A stretch of 64,000 nucleotides of DNA from Carnobacterium divergens DSM 20623 (GCF_000744255.1 NZ_JQLO01000001.1:1-64000); one strand, 5' to 3'. Positions 41,777 through 50,938 are shown, numbered from the stretch's first letter. Made by a program: numbers and translations. The notes: a model not told the origin generated them from the letters alone.

Positions 41777-41825
41777 AAATAGCTAGCTTATCTTTTTATG
41801 AGATAAGCTAGCTATTTAGTCGTTT
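41777..41825. terminator. Terminator after the PTS-aldolase operon, convergent with the permease gene
   Basis: AAATAGCTAGCTTATCT pairs perfectly with AGATAAGCTAGCTATTT around a 7-nt loop; A-rich before and T-rich after. Confidence 0.9.
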
Positions 41826-43259
41826 TTATTTTTTAGCAAATTCTCTTTTAGCAATTGCTGGCAAGATCATTCCTAGTGCAACAAAAATGATGGGTGTAAC
41901 AATATTTAAGCTTAATTGGAAATACCAAGCAGATGGATTTGCATCGAAATCTGTTTTTGGTACCATTCCTAAGATACAGGCGAAAGCAGTAAATAAGAAA
42001 CACCATGCCCCAATTAGGAAACCGACTTTTGGATTTTTAACAAATTTATATTCAGACGTAAAGTTTTTGTGTAATTTATTTAACATCATATAAGCTAAGA
42101 ATACCCATAGATATCTTAGAGGCATTACAACTGAGTTTAAGTTTAACAACCAGTTGTATAGTTCGTTCATATTGCCAATTCCGATTGCTGGAACAACGAT
42201 CAAGATACTAACTAAAATTCCTGTCATAGCGTATCCATTTACTGGCGTTCCTTTGCTGTTTAATTTAGCAAGTTTACGAGGAATAAATTCTTCGTCAGCG
42301 TCACCTAATAAAATCTTAAGTGGAGCATCGATTGAAAAGGCTAAAGCTGAAATTTGCGCTAACGTATTAGCAATTGCATAAAGAATCATAAAGAAGTTTC
42401 CTACATTATAATAGACACCTAATTTTTGGAAAGCGACATATGCTCCATTGGCCATTAAATCCTTTGGAATATTGTTGCTATCAAAAATCATCCCCATTGC
42501 AAATGAACCAAGTAACGCACAAATGGCTACCATTGCAGCAAGAGCTAGCATTCCTTTTGGAAATTCTTTAGCTGGATTTTTAGTGTTGTTTACATAAGGA
42601 GAAATTTTTTCTGCACCACCAACAGCGAAGACAAGCATTGAAATCGTTGTAAAGTAAGCGAAGTTAAAAGTTGGTAAATAGGTTTTAATGTCTCCCATAT
42701 TAGGTGTTGCAAAAGAAGCACCTGTAATCGCTGGAGCAGTAACCGCTAAGAGAATAAATAATAATGACATAACAAACATTGACATACCTGCAATACTACC
42801 AATACGTTTTAATGTTGTTAATCCTTTAGAAGAAACCCATAAGAAAAATAAGAAAATGACTAAACTAATCAATGACACTTGTAAAGCGGGTGTTACATTT
42901 ACTAAGTTTCCATTTCCACGTACGGCCCAACCTAAGGCAATTAAAATTCCTTGTGGTTTTTGTGCTAAGTATGGAATATGCACGACCCAATAGGTCCAAG
43001 CAGCGTAATAAGCTAAGCGCTTCGTTGTCGTTTCTTTAATCCATGTACTAACGCCACCGTTTCCATCTTTAAAAGTGGAGCCAAGTTGACCAACGATTAA
43101 GGCATAAGGTACAAAATAAAGGAGCATAATTAAAATCCATGATGTAATAACGGAAACGCCTTGATTCGCGTAGTTGTTTACAACATTACCTAGTCCCCAA
43201 ACTGAAACAAAGGCGATTAGGGCAACATTATACCACCTTAACTTTTTTTCTTCTTTCAT
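41826..43259 (-). CDS. APC-superfamily amino-acid permease, YjeM-like
   Basis: A 477-residue transporter with 12 or more helices, of the glutamate:GABA antiporter branch (YjeM family). It has LRWYNVALIAFVSVWGLGNVVNNYANQG, IVGQLGSTFKDGNGGVSTWI, AYYAAWTYWVVHIPYLAQKPQGILIALGWA and AVGGAEKISPYVNNTKNPAKEFPKG. The physiological substrate is not readable. ATG at 43259 is favoured, because AAGGG lies about 12 nt before it; the ATG at 43271 has the ribosome-binding site abutting it. Monocistronic on the minus strand. Confidence 0.85.
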   Translation of the reverse strand: MKEEKKLRWYNVALIAFVSVWGLGNVVNNYANQGVSVITSWILIMLLYFVPYALIVGQLGSTFKDGNGGVSTWIKETTTKRLAYYAAWTYWVVHIPYLAQKPQGILIALGWAVRGNGNLVNVTPALQVSLISLVIFLFFLWVSSKGLTTLKRIGSIAGMSMFVMSLLFILLAVTAPAITGASFATPNMGDIKTYLPTFNFAYFTTISMLVFAVGGAEKISPYVNNTKNPAKEFPKGMLALAAMVAICALLGSFAMGMIFDSNNIPKDLMANGAYVAFQKLGVYYNVGNFFMILYAIANTLAQISALAFSIDAPLKILLGDADEEFIPRKLAKLNSKGTPVNGYAMTGILVSILIVVPAIGIGNMNELYNWLLNLNSVVMPLRYLWVFLAYMMLNKLHKNFTSEYKFVKNPKVGFLIGAWCFLFTAFACILGMVPKTDFDANPSAWYFQLSLNIVTPIIFVALGMILPAIAKREFAKK

Positions 43260-43497
43260 TAAAGCAAACATCCCTTCTTCTCAAAAATATGATAGTTATA
43301 ACCAATTTATCATAAGCTTAAAACGAAGGGGAAACAATCCTTTTTAAAGGATTATGAAAAAATTATTAAGTATTTGTTAAATTATTGTTATTTATTATAA
43401 ATAAGCAGTTTACAAAAAGTAAGTAAAGTGTTAGAATAAAACTAAGAAATGAATTAGAACGTTTTAACTCGTTTCATTAATTAAAAGAGGTGACGAA

Positions 43498-43761
43498 ATG
43501 GAACAATTATTAATGCAAATCAACCAATTAGCGAACAAATCAAAAAAAGAAGGATTATCATCTGCCGAAAAAGAACGACAAGTAGAACTACGCCAAATGT
43601 ATTTAACCCTATTTCGTGGCAGTTTGGACGATATTCTATTAAATACAACCGTTTATGATTCCACAGGAGCAGATGTTACGCCAGTAGCGTTAAAAAACAA
43701 ACAAACGAAACCAACTATTCAAGTGATTAAAATGGAGCAATGGGAGGATGAAATAAAATGA
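43498..43761 (+). CDS. DUF896 family protein (YnzC-like)
   Basis: A small helical protein of 87 residues in the DUF896 family, with INQLANKSKKEGLSSAEKERQVELRQMYLTLFRGSLDDILL. In Bacillus the relative YnzC accompanies SOS genes, but its role is undefined. A ribosome-binding AGAGGTGA precedes the ATG. Its stop overlaps the start of the dioxygenase gene (ATGA), so the two are co-translated. That pairing is unusual for DUF896. Confidence 0.88.
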   Translation: MEQLLMQINQLANKSKKEGLSSAEKERQVELRQMYLTLFRGSLDDILLNTTVYDSTGADVTPVALKNKQTKPTIQVIKMEQWEDEIK

Positions 43762-44705
43762 AAAAAAGTTTAGGAATTCATCACATTACGGCAATTGTTG
43801 GAAATCCACAAGAAAATGTCGATTTCTATGCTAGTGTTTTAGGGTTGCGCTTAGTTAAAAAAACGATTAATTTTGACGATCCACAAACCTATCATTTATA
43901 TTTTGGAGATGATGGAGCAAATCCAGGATCTATTTTAACGTTCTTCCCTTGGCCAAATGCCTATAATGGAAAAAAAGGTGCTGGGCAGGTAGAGGTTATT
44001 TCATTTATGGTTCCTAAAAATAGTTTGACTTTTTGGGAAAATCGATTACATGCTTATCAAATAGAAACACATAAAGAAGTTCGTTTTGATGAAAGTTATT
44101 TAACTTTTAGCGATCCTCATGGGTTAAAATTAGAAATTGTCGAAAGAGAAAGTTCACAACTCAATCAATGGAATTTCAATGGTGTTGCTCCAGAAGTAGC
44201 CATTATCGGCTTTGCAGGAGCAACGCTGAACTCTAGAAGACCAGAACGTACTGGAGAGTTGTTAGAAAACACGATGGGCTTAGAAAAAATAGCTGAAAAT
44301 GAAACCCATCTTCGTTTTAAATCAACTAGTGAAATTGGAAATACGATTGAAGTTTTGAAAAAAGTTGCTGAAAGAGGGACGATGGGAAGTGGAACTGTTC
44401 ATCATATAGCATTTCGAGCAAAAGATGCTTCAGACCAACTTGAATGGAAGCAAGTACTGAGTGAGGATGGTTACCAAGTTACACCAGTCCAAGACCGGAA
44501 TTACTTTGAAGCTATCTATTTTAGAGAAAAAGGTGAAATTCTTTTTGAAATTGCGACAGATACACCAGGTTTCGCTCATGATGAATCAATTGAAACAATG
44601 GGAGAAAGCTTGATGCTACCAGAATGGTATGAGCCACAACGTGAGCAAATACAACAAGTATTGCCAACTTTTACCGTCAGAGAGACACAGCCTACAATTA
44701 AATAA
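43758..44705 (+). CDS. VOC-superfamily ring-cleaving dioxygenase, MhqO/MhqA-like
   Basis: A 315-residue glyoxalase/extradiol dioxygenase-type protein with two VOC modules. Metal ligands are likely His in GIHHITAIV (about residue 8-9), His in TVHHIAFRA and Glu in EILFEIATDTPG. In Bacillus, mhq genes confer resistance to catechol and quinones. GGAGGATG lies before the overlapping ATG start. The enzyme may open hydroquinone or catechol rings; the substrate is inferred. A terminator follows. Confidence 0.9.
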   Translation: MKKSLGIHHITAIVGNPQENVDFYASVLGLRLVKKTINFDDPQTYHLYFGDDGANPGSILTFFPWPNAYNGKKGAGQVEVISFMVPKNSLTFWENRLHAYQIETHKEVRFDESYLTFSDPHGLKLEIVERESSQLNQWNFNGVAPEVAIIGFAGATLNSRRPERTGELLENTMGLEKIAENETHLRFKSTSEIGNTIEVLKKVAERGTMGSGTVHHIAFRAKDASDQLEWKQVLSEDGYQVTPVQDRNYFEAIYFREKGEILFEIATDTPGFAHDESIETMGESLMLPEWYEPQREQIQQVLPTFTVRETQPTIK

Positions 44706-44708
44706 GAA

Positions 44709-44743
44709 GAAAAAGAACTTGTTTTTTTGCAAGTTCTTTTTTT
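44709..44743 (+). terminator. Intrinsic terminator after the dioxygenase gene
   Basis: AAAAAGAACTTG pairs with CAAGTTCTTTTT, with a T-rich loop and TTTTTTT tail. Confidence 0.9.
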
Positions 44744-44812
44744 GATAAAATCATATCTCTTTCAACTGAAAATAAGGCATGAGATAATAGAAGTTGAAAT
44801 GGAGTGATTAGA

Positions 44813-45763
44813 ATGAAAAAAGCCATTTGGCTGATACAAGATACTACCGCAGAGCAACTTTCCGAAATGAAAGAACGTGCTCCTGAGTTCGAGTTGATCA
44901 CCGTTCAAGATCCTCAAGAAATGTTAGCGGTTGTTGAGATTATTTACGGTTGGAAAAAAGAACTAACGGAGCTAATTTCAGAAAATAAACTTCCTCAATT
45001 AAGATGGATACAAGCAAGCTCGGCTGGTGTAGATTATTTAGATTTAGACTTATTTCAAAAGCACAATATTACCTTAACAAACGGTAGTGGGATTCACGGG
45101 ATACCAATAGCAGAATCTGTTTTTGGGATGCTATTGTTCTATACAAGAGGTATCAAAAAAGCAAGTGAAGACCAAAAAGATGCGATGTGGGAACAAGTCA
45201 CTCGTTTAATTGAATTACAAGGAAAAACTATTATGATTGTAGGAACTGGAAAGATTGGTTTTGAAGTAGGACGTCTTGCCAAAGCTTTTGGAATGGAGAC
45301 GATTGGGGTTAATCGTAGCGGACGCCAAGTTGAGTATATGGATACGGTTATCAGGCAAACGGAGATTACGGTAGAATTGCCTAAGACAGATATCGTGGTT
45401 AATAGTTTACCTTTAACAGATGAAACAAATGGTTTTTATAACGAAAAACTCTTTAATCAAATGAAAAAGCATACGCTATTTATCAATGTAGGTCGAGGTG
45501 CGTCTGTAAAAACGAATGATTTGATCCAAGCGATTAAATCAAACAATATTGCATTTGCAGGGTTGGATGTCTTTGAAGAAGAACCTTTAGCAAGCGATTC
45601 TCCGTTGTGGAAGATGCCAGAGGTATTGATTACGCCTCATATTAGTGGAATCGCAGAACATTTTAAAAAACGTTTAGGAGCGATTTTTCTAGAAAACTTG
45701 ACGGCATATATAGGAAAAGAGAGTTTGCCAAAAAATGTAGTTGATTATAGTCGGAGTTATTAA
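44813..45763 (+). CDS. D-2-hydroxyacid dehydrogenase, second copy in the window
   Basis: A 316-residue NAD(P)-dependent enzyme. NAD-binding motif TIMIVGTGKIGFEVGRLAKAFGMETIGVNRSG; catalytic elements Arg in NVGRGAS, Glu in LDVFEEEPL and His in LITPHISG. This places it in the formate/glycerate dehydrogenase-like 2-hydroxyacid group, but distinct from the D-LDH-type protein at 21199-22215. ATG 44813 follows GGAG by 8 nt; an earlier GTG at 44804 is rejected. Single gene between terminators. Substrate unknown. Confidence 0.9.
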   Translation: MKKAIWLIQDTTAEQLSEMKERAPEFELITVQDPQEMLAVVEIIYGWKKELTELISENKLPQLRWIQASSAGVDYLDLDLFQKHNITLTNGSGIHGIPIAESVFGMLLFYTRGIKKASEDQKDAMWEQVTRLIELQGKTIMIVGTGKIGFEVGRLAKAFGMETIGVNRSGRQVEYMDTVIRQTEITVELPKTDIVVNSLPLTDETNGFYNEKLFNQMKKHTLFINVGRGASVKTNDLIQAIKSNNIAFAGLDVFEEEPLASDSPLWKMPEVLITPHISGIAEHFKKRLGAIFLENLTAYIGKESLPKNVVDYSRSY

Positions 45764-45764
45764 A

Positions 45765-45793
45765 GGATAGAGGAATTCTCTATCCTTTTTTTG
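45765..45793 (+). terminator. Intrinsic terminator after the hydroxyacid dehydrogenase gene
   Basis: AGGATAGAG pairs with CTCTATCCT around a 5-nt loop (GAATT), followed by TTTTTT. Confidence 0.9.
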
Positions 45794-45898
45794 TTTCAAA
45801 AAAACAATATTGTATTTTAAAAGAATAAGGAAAGCCTGATAAACTCTAGTTGAGAGAGACATAAGAAATAAATAAATTTATCAAAAACATACTACAAA

Positions 45899-45927
45899 TT
45901 GACACAGTTTCTACCTGCTGTTATATT
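45899..45927 (+). promoter_or_regulatory. Promoter of the amino-acid ABC operon
   Basis: TTGACA (45899-45904) and TATATT (45922-45927) with a 17-bp spacer. A short imperfect cre-like AAAGCGCTATTA follows at 45932, but it is weak. Confidence 0.8.
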
Positions 45928-45978
45928 CTTTAAAGCGCTATTAAAACAGGCGCGAATAAAGAAAAAGGAGTTTTGATA

Positions 45979-46851
45979 GTGAATAAAAGAAAACAAAAAT
46001 GGATTGCTGCTTTAGTGATTATGCTAGCAGTTATAGTAGCAGGTTGTAATGGAACAAAAAATAAAGAAGAGGCAACACAAAATACTGAAAGTGCCAAGAA
46101 ATGGGCGAAAATTGAAAAAGCTGGAACACTTAAAGTAGCTACTCCAGGAACGCTTTACCCAACTTCTTTTCATGATAAAAAAACAAATGAGTTAACAGGA
46201 TATGTTGTTGATACAATGAATGAAGTGGGCAAACGGTTGAACTTGAAAGTGGAATACTCTGAAATTGGAGCAGATGGAATGTTTGCTGCAGTTAATAATG
46301 GACAAGTGGATATTACAGCAAGTGATGTTGAAATCACAAAAAGTCGTGAGAAGAAATTTGATTTTTCAGAACCAATCAAATATTCATTTGGCAGTATGAT
46401 TGTACGTAAATCAGATCAATCTGGGATTCATTCATTAAAGGATTTAAAAGGTAAAAAATCAGCTGGAGCAGCAACGACTGTTTACATGGATATTTCTAAA
46501 AAGTATGGAGCAGAGCCGGTTATTTATGATAATGTGACCAATGATCAATATTTATCAGATGTGGCTAATGGTCGTACGGATGTGATCTTAAATGACTACT
46601 ATTTACAAAAAATGACTGTGGAAGCTATGCCTGAAATTCCAGTGATGATTCCAGAAATTTACTACAAACCAACAAGTATTGGGTTAGTGATGAAAAAGAA
46701 TGACACAGAATTAAAAGCAAAAGTAGATGAACAATTAAGCGCAATGCAAAAAGACGGGACACTGACAAAACTATCAGAGAAGTATTTTGGCGGAGCAGAT
46801 GTTTCTAAAAAGACAGATGTTAAAATTACAGAAGAAATAAAAGTAGACTAG
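45979..46851 (+). CDS. Amino-acid ABC transporter substrate-binding lipoprotein
   Basis: A 290-residue periplasmic-type binding protein anchored by lipid. The signal peptide VIMLAVIVAGCNG has lipobox VAGC. The mature part is a polar amino-acid (cystine/glutamine class) solute-binding fold: GTLKVATPGTLYPTSFHDKKTNELTGYVVDTMNEVGKRLNLKVEY and DITASDVEITKSREKKFDFSEPI. GTG 45979 lies 8 nt after AAAGGAG; an upstream TTG is rejected. It is followed 11 bp later by the permease. Ligand not readable. Confidence 0.9.
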   Translation: MNKRKQKWIAALVIMLAVIVAGCNGTKNKEEATQNTESAKKWAKIEKAGTLKVATPGTLYPTSFHDKKTNELTGYVVDTMNEVGKRLNLKVEYSEIGADGMFAAVNNGQVDITASDVEITKSREKKFDFSEPIKYSFGSMIVRKSDQSGIHSLKDLKGKKSAGAATTVYMDISKKYGAEPVIYDNVTNDQYLSDVANGRTDVILNDYYLQKMTVEAMPEIPVMIPEIYYKPTSIGLVMKKNDTELKAKVDEQLSAMQKDGTLTKLSEKYFGGADVSKKTDVKITEEIKVD

Positions 46852-46862
46852 GAGTTTTAATC

Positions 46863-47540
46863 ATGAGGGACATTCAATGGAGAGCTATTTTTAATCCTGA
46901 ATTAGCGTTAGATAGTTTACCCTTTGTTTTAACAGGATTAGGTTATACGGTGTTCATTGCGGTTTTTAGCATGATTGTAGGCTTGATTTTGGGATTCTTT
47001 TTAGCGCTGATGCGAATGTCTTCTATTAAAGTGCTAAATTTTATCGCGAGGCTTTACATTTCTTTTATGCGAGGAACACCCATGATTGTTTTTTTATTTC
47101 TATTGTATTTTGGGTTGCCTTTCATTGGAATTCAATTTTCAGCGATTACAGCAGCATTAATTGGTTTTAGTTTGAATAGTTCAGCGTATATTGCTGAGAT
47201 TTTTAGAGCCTGTTTAAATAGTATCGATAAAGGGCAATGGGAAGCGTCCTATGCATTAGGGTTAACGCATTTTTTCATTATGCGTAAGATTATCCTTCCA
47301 CAAGCGCTAAGAACAGCCGTAGGACCTCTAAGCAATGTTTTATTGGACTTGATTAAGGGAACCTCATTAGCAGCGATGATTACAGTACCGGAGATTTTTC
47401 AACAAGCTAAAATTGTTGGTGGACGAGAGTTTGATTATATGACAATGTATATTTTAGTCGCATTGATTTACTGGGGAATATGTAGTTTATTTTCAGTGAT
47501 TCAAGTTGTTTTGGAAAAGAAATTTTCTGAATATACGTAA
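46863..47540 (+). CDS. Amino-acid ABC transporter permease
   Basis: A 225-residue His/Glu/Gln-type permease with five helices. It has the conserved FVLTGLGYTVFIAVFSMIVGLILGFFLALMR, RGTPMIVFLFLLYFGLPF, and the EAA coupling motif WEASYALGLTHFFIMRKIILPQALR. It pairs with the preceding binding protein. No ATPase gene follows: a terminator and a convergent LacI gene come next, so an ATP-binding subunit must be shared from elsewhere. Confidence 0.92.
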   Translation: MRDIQWRAIFNPELALDSLPFVLTGLGYTVFIAVFSMIVGLILGFFLALMRMSSIKVLNFIARLYISFMRGTPMIVFLFLLYFGLPFIGIQFSAITAALIGFSLNSSAYIAEIFRACLNSIDKGQWEASYALGLTHFFIMRKIILPQALRTAVGPLSNVLLDLIKGTSLAAMITVPEIFQQAKIVGGREFDYMTMYILVALIYWGICSLFSVIQVVLEKKFSEYT

Positions 47541-47543
47541 AAA

Positions 47544-47587
47544 AATAAAGCAGCGTTGCGAACTTTTGCCACGCTGCTTTATTTTGT
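47544..47587. terminator. Terminator between the ABC permease and LacI genes
   Basis: AATAAAGCAGCGT pairs with ACGCTGCTTTATT around a 14-nt loop, flanked by A and T runs; it overlaps the last codons of the convergent lacI-like gene. Confidence 0.85.
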
Positions 47588-48550
47588 TGTATGTCGTTTG
47601 ATTAAATGGAAATCTAATGGTATTAATGGGTTTTCACGATGAGTTAATTGATTGAAAATAAGAGTAAACGCATTTTGAGCTTGTTTTTCAATGGGGTAAT
47701 CAATCGTTGTAATATCTAAGAGACGGGCAATTTCAATATTATCAAAGCCAACAACTGAAAAAGCATCAGGAACTCGCACACCTAGCCGTTTGGCTTCGGT
47801 AATTAAACCAGCTGCAACGGCGTCAGAGCTTGTTGCAAAGCCATCTGGTTTAGTGGATTGTTCTTTCCACCAATGGGCCACTTTTTCTCCATCCTCGCTT
47901 GAATTCAATCCTTTAAACTGAGGTTGAAGATTAGGATTGAGATGATATTTTTCACAAAAATCAAGATAGGCTTTCATGCGACTTTTAGTGTTTAAGCCAC
48001 TTGTACTGCCATATAAATTCACAATATTTCGGCAACCAGTGGCATAAAGATGCTCTAAGCCTAACATATAACCGTCGTAATGGTTCATAAAGACGGAAGG
48101 AATATGATCAGACTCTACACGTTGCCAAGTCACGATAGGACCATATTTTGTGAAAGGCTCTAATTGTTTCCAATCATTTAAACGAATCAGCAGTAAAAGA
48201 CCATCTAATTGCTTGCGACGAAGCATTTCAAAAGCATCTAGCTCTTTTTGTTTATCGTCACCAGTCATAAATAAAGTGACGTTGTATCCTTCTTTTTGGG
48301 CAGAAAGAGTAAAACCTCGTAAAAAAACAGTTAAAGAATCTGAAAAATAAGGAGCAACAATGCCAAGGGTTTTTGTAGCTCCTTTTTTTAAATAAACGGC
48401 ATTTAGGTTTGGAACATAATCTAATTGCTGGATAACCAACTCGACTTTTTTTCGCGTTTCTTCACTCACATAACCATTTTGATTAATTACACGAGACACG
48501 GTTGCTGAAGAAACACCTGCAGCTTTTGCAATATCTTTGATATTTGCCAC
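47579..48550 (-). CDS. LacI-family transcriptional regulator
   Basis: A 323-residue sugar-type repressor. The N-terminal HTH is NIKDIAKAAGVSSATVSRVINQNGYVSEETRKKVELVIQQLDYVPN; the hinge and periplasmic-binding-like domain follow, with LGIVAPYFSD, GFATSSDAVAAGLITEAKRLG and VVGFDNIEIARLLDITTIDYP. The start codon is uncertain: GTG 48550 gives the usual short start, TTG 48553 is adjacent. No sugar operon lies beside it in the window; its target is unknown. It is convergent with the ABC operon and divergent from brnQ. Confidence 0.92.
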   Translation of the reverse strand: MANIKDIAKAAGVSSATVSRVINQNGYVSEETRKKVELVIQQLDYVPNLNAVYLKKGATKTLGIVAPYFSDSLTVFLRGFTLSAQKEGYNVTLFMTGDDKQKELDAFEMLRRKQLDGLLLLIRLNDWKQLEPFTKYGPIVTWQRVESDHIPSVFMNHYDGYMLGLEHLYATGCRNIVNLYGSTSGLNTKSRMKAYLDFCEKYHLNPNLQPQFKGLNSSEDGEKVAHWWKEQSTKPDGFATSSDAVAAGLITEAKRLGVRVPDAFSVVGFDNIEIARLLDITTIDYPIEKQAQNAFTLIFNQLTHRENPLIPLDFHLIKRHTTK

Positions 48551-48719
48551 CAAAACACGCCCTTTCGTTTGATTCCTTTATAGTAAGTATAGCAAAAAGG
48601 GGATTGAAAGAGTAGGACTTAAAAAAAGAGGAAAGTTACAAATTCACTTGCGATTTTTTTTTAAACAGGCTACCATTGGTTAAGAGTATTTTTTTAAATC
48701 TGAAATAGGGAGAGTTTGG

Positions 48720-50075
48720 ATGGATAAACGATTGTCATTATCATCTTATATATTTATAGGATCAATGTTGTTTGGATTATTTTTTGGAGCTGGAAATTTA
48801 ATTTTTCCAGTGCATTTAGGGCAAGAAGCAGGAGTCAATGTTGGACCTGCAACACTTGGGTTTTTAATTACTGGAATCGGGTTGCCGTTTCTAGGTGTTG
48901 TAGCGATTGGAGTTTCAAAGAGTGATGGATTATTTGATTTAGCAAGTCGGGTACACCCACTGTATGGCATGTGTATGACTGTGTTACTTTATTTAACAAT
49001 AGGGCCATTCTTTGCACTGCCAAGAACTGGAACAGTTTCCTACGAAATTGGGATTGCACCTTTTATTTCATCAAGCTATCATTCACTTGGATTAATTATT
49101 TTTACAATTCTTTTCTTTGGTGTTGCACTTATCTTTTCAATGAAACCTACTAAGATTTTGATGTATGTAGGGAAAATTTTAAACCCATTATTTTTAGTCT
49201 TTTTAGGGGTTTTGATTGTGACGGCTTTTATCAAACCGATGGGAAGTATTCAAGCAGCTGATGTTCATGGAGCTTATGTAACAAATCCTTTCTTTAAAGG
49301 ATTTACTGAAGGTTACAATACCATGGATGCGTTAGCATCTCTTGCTTTTGGAATCATTGTTGTTCAAACAATCAAAGGTTTGGGGGTTCACAATCCACGG
49401 AATATCGCGCTTGATACGTTGAAATCGGGAACAGTTAGTTTGATTTTAATGGGAATCATTTATGGAAGTTTAACGTATATTGGAGCTATGAGTGTTGGTA
49501 AATTTAAGCTGTCAGACAATGGCGGTGTAGCTTTGGCTCAAATTGCAGACTATTACTTTGGATCGTTTGGCAGTATTTTGTTAGCTATTATTGTAACGGT
49601 TGCGTGCTTGAAAACAGCGATTGGGTTAATTTCTGCTTGTTCAGAGACGTTCCATGAGATGTTTCCTAAATTCCTAAGTTATAAGCAGTTTGTTGTAGCT
49701 TTTACGCTATTAGCATGCGGTATTGCAAATGTCGGCTTAACCAATATCATTACGCTGTCTATTCCTGTCTTGATGTTTTTATACCCATTAGCAATTACCT
49801 TGATTTTATTAGGATTGCTCTCACCACTGTTTAAAAATCGCCAAATTGTCTATGTCTTAACAACAATTTTCACCATTTTTGTTAGTTTTGCAGATGGATT
49901 AAATGCGATGCCTGAAAGTATCAGAGAAACGGGAATTGCACAAGGTATTTTATCTTTTTATACGACCTACTTACCGTTATTTGATATTGGAATGGGCTGG
50001 GTACTGCCAGCAATAGTCGGCTTAGTACTTGGCTGGATGATTAGTATCTTTAAAAAAAATGAATTGCGTTTTTAA
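48720..50075 (+). CDS. brnQ: Branched-chain amino-acid carrier
   Basis: A 451-residue secondary transporter (LIVCS family) with 12 helices for Leu, Ile and Val coupled to Na+ or H+. Typical start SLSSYIFIGSMLFGLFFGAGNLIFPVHLGQEAG, with FFALPRTGTVSYEIGIAPF and VACLKTAIGLISACSETFHEMFP following. AGGGAGAGTTT precedes the ATG. The gene is monocistronic, closed by a strong hairpin terminator. Codon use and length are normal for the family. Confidence 0.94.
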   Translation: MDKRLSLSSYIFIGSMLFGLFFGAGNLIFPVHLGQEAGVNVGPATLGFLITGIGLPFLGVVAIGVSKSDGLFDLASRVHPLYGMCMTVLLYLTIGPFFALPRTGTVSYEIGIAPFISSSYHSLGLIIFTILFFGVALIFSMKPTKILMYVGKILNPLFLVFLGVLIVTAFIKPMGSIQAADVHGAYVTNPFFKGFTEGYNTMDALASLAFGIIVVQTIKGLGVHNPRNIALDTLKSGTVSLILMGIIYGSLTYIGAMSVGKFKLSDNGGVALAQIADYYFGSFGSILLAIIVTVACLKTAIGLISACSETFHEMFPKFLSYKQFVVAFTLLACGIANVGLTNIITLSIPVLMFLYPLAITLILLGLLSPLFKNRQIVYVLTTIFTIFVSFADGLNAMPESIRETGIAQGILSFYTTYLPLFDIGMGWVLPAIVGLVLGWMISIFKKNELRF

Positions 50076-50080
50076 ATTTG

Positions 50081-50117
50081 GTAGCCAAGAAATGTTCATT
50101 TCTTGGCTATTTTTTTA
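50081..50117 (+). terminator. Intrinsic terminator after brnQ
   Basis: TAGCCAAGAAAT pairs with ATTTCTTGGCTA around GTTC, followed by TTTTTTT. Confidence 0.95.
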
Positions 50118-50123
50118 AAGTGC

Positions 50124-50154
50124 TTGAGTTTAACGTTACGTAAGGGTGTATCTT
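50124..50154 (+). promoter_or_regulatory. MerR-type promoter of the TipA-like regulator gene
   Basis: TTGAGT (50124-50129) and TATCTT (50149-50154) are separated by 19 bp, the elongated spacing characteristic of promoters that MerR-family proteins activate by DNA distortion. The spacer contains AACGTTACGT with dyad character. Confidence 0.55.
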
Positions 50155-50176
50155 AAATGTAGTTAGGAGGAGAAAA

Positions 50177-50938
50177 ATGGAATATACTATTAAAAAAATA
50201 AGTGAATTAGCTGGTATCAGTAGTCGAACATTACGATTTTATGATGAAATTAAGTTATTGAAGCCAGCTCGAATCAATTCATCAGGGTACCGAATTTATG
50301 CTCAAAATGAAGTAGATCGACTGCAACAAATCCTAGTTTACCGCAAATTGGGGTTATCTTTAGAAGATATAAAAGCAATCATGGATAATCCTGATTTTGA
50401 TGAGATAAAAACATTAAGAAGCCATTACCGAGCATTATTAATTCAGCAACAACAATTGAGTAAGCTAATTGATACTGTTGAAAAAACACTTATGACAAAA
50501 GAAGGGACTGGTAGTATGACGAATATAGAAAAATTTGAAGGGTTGAAAAGAGAACGGGTTCGAAAAAATGAAGATCAATATGGTACAGAAAGTAGAGCCC
50601 TTTATGGAACAAATCAAGTCATTGACTCAAATCAAAAGATGTTAAACATGAATCAAGAAAAATTCCAAGCTTTTGAAGAGTTAGAAGAAGCCATTTTTGT
50701 ACAATTAAAAAAAGCGATGAACACAAAAAATGTGAGCAGCATAGAGTCACAAAAACTAGCTAGAATGCATAAAGAATGGTTATCTTATACATGGACGACC
50801 TATTCTACTAAAGCCCATGTAGGGTTAGTGAATCTGTACCTGGCAGACCCACGATTTGTTTCTTACTATGATAATCGAGTTGGCCAAGGAGGCACTCAAT
50901 TTTTAAAAGATGCAGTGATTCATTTTACAAATAAGTAA
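50177..50938 (+). CDS. MerR-family regulator with TipAS-like domain
   Basis: A 253-residue protein. The MerR DNA-binding head is IKKISELAGISSRTLRFYDEIKLLKPARINSSGYRIYAQNEVDRLQQILVYRKLGLSLEDIKAIM, followed by a coiled dimerisation helix. The C-terminal part (about 130-253) has the TipAS antibiotic-recognition pattern, ending QKLARMHKEWLSYTWTTYSTKAHVGLVNLYLADPRFVSYYDNRVGQGGTQFLKDAV. Such proteins activate transcription on binding thiopeptides or other drugs. TAGGAGGAG lies before the ATG. The promoter spacing of 19 bp suggests autoregulation. No drug pump is directly downstream. Confidence 0.92.
   Translation: MEYTIKKISELAGISSRTLRFYDEIKLLKPARINSSGYRIYAQNEVDRLQQILVYRKLGLSLEDIKAIMDNPDFDEIKTLRSHYRALLIQQQQLSKLIDTVEKTLMTKEGTGSMTNIEKFEGLKRERVRKNEDQYGTESRALYGTNQVIDSNQKMLNMNQEKFQAFEELEEAIFVQLKKAMNTKNVSSIESQKLARMHKEWLSYTWTTYSTKAHVGLVNLYLADPRFVSYYDNRVGQGGTQFLKDAVIHFTNK

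Noticed and set aside
45932-45943. cre site downstream of the amino-acid ABC promoter
   Set aside because: AAAGCGCTATTA has too many mismatches to the CcpA consensus on both flanks.
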